DNA of 8,388 nt. Origin: Prochloron sp. SP5CPC1. GTDB lineage: Bacteria; Cyanobacteriota; Cyanobacteriia; Cyanobacteriales; Prochloraceae. Shown in pieces: positions 1-5,959 of the stretch (position 1 is its first letter; every line of letters begins with the position of its first letter). The DNA is taken from assembly GCA_014323965.1 (NCBI GenBank), contig JACONB010000149.1, forward strand, positions 1 through 8,388, written 5' to 3'. The notes under the pieces are model-generated. The model searched no databases and had not been told where the DNA came from. It was given only the letters and a program-made list of their open reading frames with translations. Made by a program: the position numbers and the translations under genes.

Positions 1-1
1 C

Positions 2-154
2 AATGAGCCGGTTCGTCATAAACTTTTAGACTTAGTGGGGGATTTGAGTTTACTGCCGGACCCAATATCTGCTCATTTCCTCGCTTACAAAGCCAGCCAC
101 AAGCTGCACGTCCAATTCACAAAGGCACTAATGTACCATGTTGCTAATTGGTAA
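2..154 (+). CDS. lpxC: LpxC C-terminal end (partial; UDP-3-O-acyl-GlcNAc deacetylase)
   Basis: The first complete codon is at position 2 and the frame stays open to a TAA at 152-154, giving about 50 residues. They begin NEPVRHKLLDLVGDLSLL and continue with HFLAYKASHKLH, which matches the end of LpxC. The His of the KASH segment falls where the catalytic-site His near the C-terminus of LpxC lies (compare GGHSLN in the Aquifex enzyme). LpxC is the zinc-dependent cytoplasmic deacetylase that commits UDP-3-O-acyl-GlcNAc to lipid A synthesis. The rest of the gene lies left of the window. It is followed 52 bases later by the likely fabZ start, in the gene order usual for cyanobacteria. The match is from memory of the family; the short length is the main limit. 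Confidence 0.85.
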   Translation, partial: NEPVRHKLLDLVGDLSLLPDPISAHFLAYKASHKLHVQFTKALMYHVANW

Positions 155-192
155 TTATGTTTATTCAAACCAGGACTGATTGTAATTGCGAG

Positions 193-199
193 AAAGGAG
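193..199 (+). promoter_or_regulatory. Shine-Dalgarno sequence deciding the fabZ start
   Basis: AAAGGAG lies seven bases before the TTG at 207. No comparable sequence precedes the more distal TTG at 186 or the in-frame ATGs at 261 and 273, so it favours 207. Confidence 0.5.
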
Positions 200-206
200 C
201 GGTGTT

Positions 207-719
207 TTGCGAATTGGCAAGACTAAAGCCCCTATTAAAAAACAGATAAAGCTGATTTCTATGATAAATAAAATGGTGGATAAAATAGTCTTTACTGCTC
301 CAGAAATTCACCAACTATTACCTCACCGCTATCCTTTGGCTTTGGTGGATCGCATTATTGAATACTGCCCCGGGGAAAAGGCGGTAGGAATTAAAAATGT
401 CACTTTCAATGAACCCCATTTTCAAGGACATATTCCGAATCGTCCTATTATGCCTGGGGTGTTAATTGTGGAGGCAATGGCCCAAGTAGGGGGTATCGTT
501 TTAATTCAACTGTCGCAAGTACCTGAAGGCAGTTTCTTTGCTTTTGCGGGACTGGATAAAGTGCGCTTTCGTCGTCCAGTGGTACCGGGAGATCGGTTGG
601 TTATAACTATGGATCTTATATCTTTGAAGGGTAATCGTTTTGCTAAAATGAAAGGACGAGCATTAGTTGACGATCAGTTAGCCGCAGAAGGTGAAATGCT
701 GTTTTCTTTAATGGATTAA
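207..719 (+). CDS. fabZ: 3-hydroxyacyl-[acyl-carrier-protein] dehydratase FabZ
   Basis: FabZ is a cytoplasmic hot-dog-fold enzyme that dehydrates (3R)-hydroxyacyl-ACP to trans-2-enoyl-ACP in fatty acid elongation. The sequence has the FabZ hallmarks LLPHRYPLALVDR, NEPHFQGHIPNRPIMPG with the catalytic His, and GVLIVEAMAQ with the catalytic Glu, followed by FAGLDKVRFRRPVVPGD. The core fits the family length of about 150 residues. The start is uncertain. TTG 207 has a good ribosome binding site and gives 170 residues with an N-terminal extension of about 28 residues before VFTAPEIH. ATG 261 or 273 would give 152 or 148 residues. Cyanobacterial FabZ proteins often carry a variable N-terminal extension of roughly 20 residues, so 207 is plausible. 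It lies between lpxC and lpxA in one transcription direction, 29 bases before lpxA, and competes with LpxA for beta-hydroxyacyl-ACP. Confidence 0.95.
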   Translation: MRIGKTKAPIKKQIKLISMINKMVDKIVFTAPEIHQLLPHRYPLALVDRIIEYCPGEKAVGIKNVTFNEPHFQGHIPNRPIMPGVLIVEAMAQVGGIVLIQLSQVPEGSFFAFAGLDKVRFRRPVVPGDRLVITMDLISLKGNRFAKMKGRALVDDQLAAEGEMLFSLMD

Positions 720-748
720 GGATCGGTTGCAACTGAGGGAGATTTCCG

Positions 749-1570
749 TTGGATAGGTTATTACCGCTCATTCATCCCACTGCTGTCATTGATGGGGAGG
801 CTAAACTGCACCCGACGGTACAAGTAGGGCCTTATGCGTTTATTGGGGCCGGAGTGAAGATTGGAGCGGATACTACTGTTGGCGCCCATGTTGTCATCGA
901 AGGACCGACGGAAATTGGTGTGTCCAATCGCATTTTTCCGGGGGTGGTTATCGGTACTGAACCCCAAGACTTGAAATATAAAGGAGCAGTTAGCGCCAGA
1001 GTTCAAATTGGCGATCGCAATTTGATTCGGGAGTACGTTACCATTAATCGGGCTACGGGGGAAGAGGAGGTCACGAGGGTGGGTGATGATAATCTGCTCA
1101 TGGCTTACGTTCACATCGCTCATAATTGCGAGCTGGAAGATGGGGTGATTATTGCTAATAATGTAGCTTTGGCAGGTCATGTTCGCATCGAATCCAAGGC
1201 AGTTATGGGGGGGGTTTTGGGAGTGCATCAATTCGTCCAGATCGGAAGAATGGCTATGTTGGGGGGTATGAGTAGAATTGACCGGGATGTTCCTCCTTAC
1301 ATGCTGGTGGAGGGCAATCCGGCTCGGGTACGGGGGCTAAATTTGGTGGGTCTGAAACGAATGGGTTGGACAAAGGCGGATTTGGGCACCTTTAAAAAAG
1401 CTTTCTCCATTCTCTATCGTTCTGGCTTCTCTCTGGAGCGAGGGATAGCTGAATTGCAATTATTGCCCCCGGCATCATCCATGGTAGAGTCACATTTGCA
1501 GCACTTGAGTTATTTTCTGCGCCAGAGTACTGCTCCAGGACGACGGGGACTAATTCCTGGTAAGGGTTGA
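749..1570 (+). CDS. lpxA: UDP-N-acetylglucosamine O-acyltransferase LpxA
   Basis: LpxA transfers a 3-hydroxyacyl chain from ACP to the 3-OH of UDP-GlcNAc, the first step of lipid A synthesis, in the cytoplasm. The 273-residue protein has the left-handed beta-helix hexapeptide pattern over residues 8-190 (HPTAVI, VQVGPYAFIGAGVKIGA, RVQIGDRNLIREYVTINR). The helical C-terminal part contains NLVGLKRMG and ILYRSG. Its numbering aligns almost without gaps with E. coli LpxA: His122 and catalytic His125 in VHIAHNC, His144 in LAGHV and His160 in GVHQF. Gly173, the acyl-length ruler residue of E. coli, is also kept. The start is TTG 749, with GAGGGAG about eight bases upstream; there is no in-frame ATG before the first hexapeptide repeats. 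It follows fabZ by 29 bases and precedes lpxB by 19. A HIP1 octamer and a G8 run (1207-1214) lie inside. Confidence 0.96.
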   Translation: MDRLLPLIHPTAVIDGEAKLHPTVQVGPYAFIGAGVKIGADTTVGAHVVIEGPTEIGVSNRIFPGVVIGTEPQDLKYKGAVSARVQIGDRNLIREYVTINRATGEEEVTRVGDDNLLMAYVHIAHNCELEDGVIIANNVALAGHVRIESKAVMGGVLGVHQFVQIGRMAMLGGMSRIDRDVPPYMLVEGNPARVRGLNLVGLKRMGWTKADLGTFKKAFSILYRSGFSLERGIAELQLLPPASSMVESHLQHLSYFLRQSTAPGRRGLIPGKG

Positions 1571-1589
1571 CACACAGTTAGGTTTAACT

Positions 1590-2744
1590 ATGGGCATCTT
1601 TATTAGTACGGGGGAAGTTTCTGGGGATTTGCAAGGATCGTTGTTAATTGCAGCCCTAAAACGCTTGGACCAGAATTTAGAAATAGTGGCTCTGGGGGGC
1701 GATCGCATGGCAGCAGCAGGTGCTCTTCTTTTGGGGAATACGTCTCAAATTGGTTCCGTGGGACTGTTAGAAGCAGTTCCTTTCATTTGGCCTACTTTTC
1801 TGCTTCAACGTCGCGCTAAGGAATATTTACGGCAAAACCCACCGGATATTTTGGTACTGATTGATTATGCTGGACCCAATTTGAGTCTTGGCAGCTATGT
1901 GCGTCAATATTTGCCCCAAGTCCCCATAGTTTATTATATTGCGCCGCAAAATTGGGTCTGGTCTCCTACTAATAGTGCCACGAAGCAGGTGGTTCAGATT
2001 AGCGATCTCCTCTTGGCTATTTTTCCAGAGGAGGCTCGTTATTTTAGCGCTCATGGCGCGAATGTTTGTTGGGTGGGACATCCTTTAGTAGATAGTACGA
2101 TTTCGGCGCCGACGCGGGAAAGAGCGCGGGTGGAATTGGGTATAGAACCTGATGAGGTGGTTATCGCTCTTTTACCCGCTTCCCGCTACCAGGAAATTAA
2201 GTATCTCCTTCCTGTTATCTGCGCTGCGGCAAAACAAATACAAACAAAGTTAACTAAAATTAAGTTATTAATTCCTGTTTCGTTGCCTCAATATTATGAA
2301 CATATTAACAATGCATTAAACATGTATGAAATAAAAGCAACGCTGTTGAGGGTGAAGACCAAGGAGGCGATTGCAGCAGCAGATTTGGCGATCGCTAAAT
2401 CAGGAACGGTTAATTTGGAAATTGCTTTGCTGAATGTTCCTCAGGTAGTTTTATATCGGGTTAATCCCCTGACGGCGTGGGTTGCTAGGAAGGTCTTAAA
2501 GTTTTCGATTCCTTTTATGTCTCCACCTAATTTAGTGGTGATGAAATCCATTGTACCAGAATTCTTGCAGGAAGAAGCAACGCCGGAAAATATTGTGGCT
2601 GAATCGATGGAATTATTATTAAATAAGGAAAGAAGGGAGCAAATGTTAGTGGGTTATGAGGAGATGAGGGAGAGTTTGGGAGAGGTGGGGGTGTGCGATC
2701 GGGCTGGGAGGGAAATTCTGAGGTTAGCTGGAAGGCATGTGTAG
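1590..2744 (+). CDS. lpxB: Lipid-A-disaccharide synthase LpxB
   Basis: LpxB is a membrane-associated GT19 glycosyltransferase that joins UDP-2,3-diacylglucosamine and lipid X into the beta-1,6 disaccharide of lipid A. The protein has 384 residues (E. coli LpxB has 382). It starts with ISTGEVSGDLQG, the LpxB GE(x)SGD glycine-rich motif, and keeps VLIDYAGPNLSLG (the IDxPxFN-like loop with the conserved Asp), YYIAPQNWVWSP, WVGHPLVD, LLPASRYQEIKYLLP (SRxxE motif) and AIAKSGTVNLEIALLNVP (xSGTxxLE, nucleotide-sugar site). The ATG at 1590 is preceded by only a partial ribosome binding site (TTAGG, 1578-1582). It sits 19 bases after lpxA, consistent with one transcript. The next genes are on the opposite strand, so this is the end of the operon; I see no strong hairpin in the 29 bases before the convergent tnpB relic. 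Confidence 0.96.
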   Translation: MGIFISTGEVSGDLQGSLLIAALKRLDQNLEIVALGGDRMAAAGALLLGNTSQIGSVGLLEAVPFIWPTFLLQRRAKEYLRQNPPDILVLIDYAGPNLSLGSYVRQYLPQVPIVYYIAPQNWVWSPTNSATKQVVQISDLLLAIFPEEARYFSAHGANVCWVGHPLVDSTISAPTRERARVELGIEPDEVVIALLPASRYQEIKYLLPVICAAAKQIQTKLTKIKLLIPVSLPQYYEHINNALNMYEIKATLLRVKTKEAIAAADLAIAKSGTVNLEIALLNVPQVVLYRVNPLTAWVARKVLKFSIPFMSPPNLVVMKSIVPEFLQEEATPENIVAESMELLLNKERREQMLVGYEEMRESLGEVGVCDRAGREILRLAGRHV

Positions 2745-2773
2745 GATTAAACTCAACAGAGGCTTCCATTCTA

Positions 2774-3100
2774 TCATAGAGATCCATTCGCTCGGCTCAT
2801 CATTGCTAAAAGTTTGGTAGAGAAAATGCCCATCGTTACAAAGGATAAAAAGTTGAAAAATTCTCCTGTAACGACATTATGGTAGAGGGATAGACAGGTT
2901 GACACAGCCCGAGGCCCAATCTCCCCAAGCGTATGAGTTCCGGCGTGCTCCGCCGTACTTAACCCTCTCTGAAGTATATTCCTAGCCCCATTCACATCTC
3001 TATCTGCAATGAACCCACAATGGGGGCAAACATGAGTCCTTACGACTTGTATACCACTACCCCCAGCAGTTCTAGTGCTTAGAGGAAAGTTTTCTTGTTT
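2774..3100 (-). pseudogene. tnpB: TnpB C-terminal relic (IS200/IS605-type RNA-guided nuclease, 5'-truncated)
   Basis: Read on the minus strand, the segment directly behind the tRNA encodes VRTHVCPHCGFIADRDVNGARN followed by GLSTAEHAGTHTLGE. This matches the end of TnpB: the second CxxC pair of the zinc ribbon (CPHC), then the DRDxNxAxNI motif carrying the third RuvC aspartate, then the variable AGTH-GE tail. Everything before this is missing: the N-terminal domain, RuvC-I and RuvC-II, and the first CxxC pair. The open frame continues upstream only into the tRNA gene, which is not part of it. The frame ends at 2774-2776, but the family-like sequence fades after about 2905. It cannot encode an active nuclease. 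No TnpA or complete element end is visible. It is convergent with lpxB. Confidence 0.8.
2834..2873. repeat. Inverted repeat near the 3' end of the tnpB relic
   Basis: CGTTACA (2834-2840) pairs with TGTAACG (2867-2873). With a two-base bulge, AGGA (2842-2845) can instead pair with TCCT (2864-2867) above a six-base outer stem. It could be the remaining right-end hairpin of the element, part of an omega-RNA-like region, or a terminator between the convergent lpxB and tRNA/comEC units. The loop is long (26 bases), so the call is tentative. Confidence 0.35.
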
Positions 3101-3102
3101 AA

Positions 3103-3189
3103 CGGAGAGGGGGGGATTCGAACCCCCGTCACCCCTAAAGGTGAAGCGGTTTTCGAGACCGCCGCATTCAACCACTCTGCCACCTCTCC
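3103..3189 (-). tRNA. tRNA-Ser (anticodon CGA)
   Basis: The 87-base sequence folds as a class II tRNA. The acceptor stem GGAGAGG/CCTCTCC is closed by discriminator G. The D arm contains AGTGGTTGAA, the anticodon stem is GCGGT/ACCGC with loop CTCGAAA, and the T arm is GGGGG-TTCGAAT-CCCCC. The long variable arm TCACC-TTTA-GGGGTGA is typical of tRNA-Ser. The anticodon CGA (3155-3153) reads UCG. CCA is not encoded (TTA follows), so the end must be added by tRNA nucleotidyltransferase. The 5' end is only 20 bases behind the comEC stop, so its promoter is either inside the end of comEC or it is processed from a comEC read-through transcript. The tnpB relic starts directly behind its 3' end. Confidence 0.96.
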
Positions 3190-3209
3190 AGTTTGGGTCT
3201 GTTCTTATC

Positions 3210-5429
3210 TTACATCATAGAGGCGTCTTCTGCTACCCTTTCTAAAGTAGTCTGCCACCCAACAGCAGGATTCCACTGAATCGCTCCATCTCTACCAGTC
3301 CAATATAGCTGGATATCTTGCTGCTCTAGCTGCTTTTGGGTTTCTGGTTTCATGGTTAAGCCAGGGGCGATGGCTACTTTTGGCTTTTGTCCTGACCACC
3401 AGAGAGACTCGAAACTCCTACCTGAGGCAAATAGCACGTCAGGACTGTATTTTAACTCATCAGTTACTAAAGATTTCAGCCCTGCCCGATCAGTTCTCCC
3501 CAAAGGGCGATCGCTAGCCAACAACCACCAAGTCTGCTCTCCTATTTCCAGCTGCAACAGGGGGGGGTCTTCACTCAGGGACTTAATGGGAAGGTGGCAG
3601 GGTGGCAGGTTTTCCGACTGTACGGTTTGGTGGAACCAGCTTTTAATGGGGATAGTAGTTTGGATCTCTGACCAACTATTTTTGAGGTCAACTTCTGGTT
3701 GGAGAGCGATCGCACAATCTATTTTATTAATTCCCTCAGCAGCGAGGAAAGGAAGGATAGTGTATCTATTAGTATCACTATCCCCACTATTGATTAATGT
3801 TACTGTGCCCTGGTCTTGAATGACTGCAACAGTGCTCTGTTTTGCTGCTAACACCGTCACTTGAAATAAGGTAGACTGCTTGTGCCAGAGGGGGATCACT
3901 ACTATACTAATGGCAAAGAGAGCTACTAGCCACCAACGACGCTGCCACCATTTACCCCACCAAATTAGGCAAAAGAGGGCGTAAATAACCAGCATTTGCT
4001 TCAGGGAAATGGTGCCCACAGCCAATAAACTGCCCGGTCCAGCGGTGCAAAATTCCACTATCTTGAGGAGCAAATGGGTGGGATAATAGAGCAACCAGGC
4101 TAGGTAGCTGCCTAGGAGGGGATAAATAAGAGCAGCTAAGGCACTTATCATACCTCCGAGAGCAATCACTGCAATCAATGGAGTAAGGATAATATTGTTT
4201 ATTATGCCATAAACACTAATAGTATTAAAGCTGTAACTAAGTAAAGGAAGAGTCCAAATGGAAGCGGCAATGGGAATGGCGATAGCCTGGGCAATAGTGG
4301 GTGGTAGCCAATCCAATTTGGCAACTACTGCTGGTACGGTAACAATCAATCCTAAAGTGGCCAGAAAACTGAGTTGAAAGCCTAAGTCCCAGAGCCAGAG
4401 GGGATTGACTAGTAATAATATTGTTCCAGCGAAGACCAAGGAACCAAAACGCCTTACTTTACGTCTCGTAACTAAAGCTACCAATGCTCCTACCCCCATA
4501 ATTGCAGCTCGCATCACGGAGGGATGGAGACCAGTTAAGCAGCTGTATACAGTTAAGGTGCAGAGTCCCAAAATCAACTGCCATCTCTCTGACAAACCCC
4601 TGGTTAAGGTGAGCACCACTCCCAGGAGCAAAGCAACATGAAAGCCAGAAGCCGCTAAGACGTGAGCCAAACCTGCTCGGATGAATTGGTCGCGGATATC
4701 ATAAGGTAAATCTACCGCTCTGCGACCTAATACCATGGAACTGACTAAGGGACCTGCTGGCACCTTCAACTTGTGCACTTGCGCCCGGATAATTCTTTGG
4801 CGCAACTGCCAGAGTCCTGCTGGGCGCAAGGATGGTGGCGCCCCTACAACTTGGCCCTTCAAAGTGGCAAAACAGCCTTGACGCTGAAGATAGGCGGCAA
4901 AATCAAAAGCTCCCGGATTGACTTTAGGTTTGGGTTGGGATAGAATTCCTGTTACTTGAGCTTCCTGTCCGGGAGACAAACCTGTTCCTTGCAATAAAGG
5001 CACGGTTACGTATAATTTCCCGGTGACTGCTTCCACTCCTGCCCTGCTTAAGGAGCTACCTTGAATTTCATTTACCTGTTTAGCCCAAAACCAGAATTGG
5101 ATTGTTTGCTTTCTGGTGAGACGAGGTTGGCTGAGGATTTTCCCACTTACTTGGACTAATTGACTGTTGACATAGCTAATATCATTTTCTCCTGGTTGCG
5201 GTACCCGAAGCTGAACGTAAGCGGTGGCGAGAATAGCTACCAGGGCTGCTATTAACCACACCCTATAGTTTGGTCCTGTGAGCCACAATCTAGGCATAAT
5301 AAGGGCTGCCAGAAAGCCAGATATGGCCCAGCAGAGGGCGATTAGCCCCCATTCTTGCAATTCAAGTTCCGGGGGAAAGCCAAATACTGCTGCTGAGAAT
5401 AAGGCTGGCTTTATTCCCCCCAAAACCAA
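3210..5429 (-). CDS. comEC: ComEC/Rec2 family DNA-uptake channel, N-terminus apparently shortened
   Basis: ComEC forms the inner-membrane channel that passes single-stranded DNA into the cytoplasm in natural transformation. The 739-residue frame has membrane segments near 25-75, then a DUF4131-like OB-fold region (about 80-190) with GKLYVTVPLL and NPGAFDFAAYL. The Competence domain (about 225-510) has GLAHVLAASGFHVALL (253-268) and NPLWLWDLGFQLSFLATLGL (342-361). The C-terminal part (522 to about 720) resembles the metallo-beta-lactamase-like domain but lacks its metal ligands: TLINSGD stands for the LIDTG strand, and QPEVDLKN for HxxxDHxG. The start is unclear. TTG 5429, directly after an in-frame TGA, overlaps the DUF4079 frame by 68 bases. 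TTG 5360-5358, one base after the DUF4079 stop, would give 716 residues. The usual first membrane segment seems to be missing, probably by deletion at about 5400. A C8 tract and an 8-base tandem duplication lie in the C-terminal part. Confidence 0.88.
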   Translation of the reverse strand: MVLGGIKPALFSAAVFGFPPELELQEWGLIALCWAISGFLAALIMPRLWLTGPNYRVWLIAALVAILATAYVQLRVPQPGENDISYVNSQLVQVSGKILSQPRLTRKQTIQFWFWAKQVNEIQGSSLSRAGVEAVTGKLYVTVPLLQGTGLSPGQEAQVTGILSQPKPKVNPGAFDFAAYLQRQGCFATLKGQVVGAPPSLRPAGLWQLRQRIIRAQVHKLKVPAGPLVSSMVLGRRAVDLPYDIRDQFIRAGLAHVLAASGFHVALLLGVVLTLTRGLSERWQLILGLCTLTVYSCLTGLHPSVMRAAIMGVGALVALVTRRKVRRFGSLVFAGTILLLVNPLWLWDLGFQLSFLATLGLIVTVPAVVAKLDWLPPTIAQAIAIPIAASIWTLPLLSYSFNTISVYGIINNIILTPLIAVIALGGMISALAALIYPLLGSYLAWLLYYPTHLLLKIVEFCTAGPGSLLAVGTISLKQMLVIYALFCLIWWGKWWQRRWWLVALFAISIVVIPLWHKQSTLFQVTVLAAKQSTVAVIQDQGTVTLINSGDSDTNRYTILPFLAAEGINKIDCAIALQPEVDLKNSWSEIQTTIPIKSWFHQTVQSENLPPCHLPIKSLSEDPPLLQLEIGEQTWWLLASDRPLGRTDRAGLKSLVTDELKYSPDVLFASGRSFESLWWSGQKPKVAIAPGLTMKPETQKQLEQQDIQLYWTGRDGAIQWNPAVGWQTTLERVAEDASMM

Positions 5430-5793
5430 TCAGGGAAATAGTAGCATTAATGGCCAACAAAGTTAAAACTACGGAACCAGTCCAGAAATGGGGACTTTCT
5501 AGCAGGGGTTGATGCTGCATAACCAGGGATAAAACCCCTCCCGTATAGCCTGCTGCCAGGAAGAATAACATTAAAGGAGCAACCTGCCTATGTTTGGCCT
5601 TACTTATCTTAGCTGCCTCATCATCTCCTTTTAGTCTACCGCGCCATCCCGCCCAGGCGACAAAACTGCCCATCACGAAGATGACAATAGCCATCATTGC
5701 TGGATGTCCCCAATGTACCAGGGGTTCCGGGGTGCCTAGGGTGCGAAACCAAGCGGCAATAGGCTCTAATAGTTCACTCAAATTACTGCCCAT
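5362..5793 (-). CDS. DUF4079 family membrane protein, C-terminally truncated
   Basis: The 143-residue product begins with ATG 5793, preceded by AAAGG at suitable spacing. It contains PLVHWGHPAMM, a membrane segment (about 32-50), a basic loop with AKHRQVAPLM, a second membrane segment (72-90), HFWTGSVVL and a third (105-122). This is the pattern of DUF4079, small multi-pass proteins common in cyanobacteria; their function is not established and conserved histidines suggest heme or cofactor binding. From memory, family members continue after FGGNKASL (124-131) with a segment like HAYLGS, a last membrane helix and a second conserved His. Here the frame instead ends after twelve unrelated residues (ILSSSIWLSPGT) and overlaps comEC. 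I infer loss of about 25-30 residues by deletion, so it may be non-functional. A TTGACA at 5855-5850 could be its -35 box, but no -10 is well spaced. Confidence 0.7.
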   Translation of the reverse strand: MGSNLSELLEPIAAWFRTLGTPEPLVHWGHPAMMAIVIFVMGSFVAWAGWRGRLKGDDEAAKISKAKHRQVAPLMLFFLAAGYTGGVLSLVMQHQPLLESPHFWTGSVVLTLLAINATISLIGFGGNKASLILSSSIWLSPGT

Positions 5794-5959
5794 CTACTTT
5801 ACCTTTCTTAACGGTATGAATTATTGTAACAGTTTCCCAATAGACTTCTTGTCAAATAGTTTTTGTGCTAGGATGGATATCCTGCCGAAATAAAAATAAA
5901 AATCGGTGCGTTACGCGCCTGCAACTTTGCCCATGTACACCCGCGCAAACTGCTATAAG

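Noticed and set aside
186..206. TTG 186 as the fabZ start
   Set aside because: It has no ribosome binding site, whereas AAAGGAG is placed correctly for TTG 207.
761..1231. Long minus-strand frame inside lpxA
   Set aside because: It lies opposite a highly conserved gene and its translation has no recognisable family pattern; the same holds for frames opposite lpxB and comEC.
3103..3125. tRNA-Ser 3' end as attachment site of an integrated island
   Set aside because: I found no second copy of the tRNA 3' end in the window and no integrase gene.
3101..3175. Open frame running through the tRNA into the tnpB relic, giving an apparent 133-residue protein
   Set aside because: The first 24 residues are only the translated tRNA-Ser; the real content is the tRNA plus the C-terminal TnpB relic.
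5823..5855. Promoter for DUF4079 with TTGACA and TACAAT on the minus strand
   Set aside because: The boxes are good separately, but 21 bases apart, which is too far for a normal sigma70 promoter; left as a remark in the gene entry.
5906..5959. GTG start adding 18 residues to RecF
   Set aside because: The residues have no RecF character, and the family starts at the MYLENLHLRSFRNY segment, that is ATG 5960.
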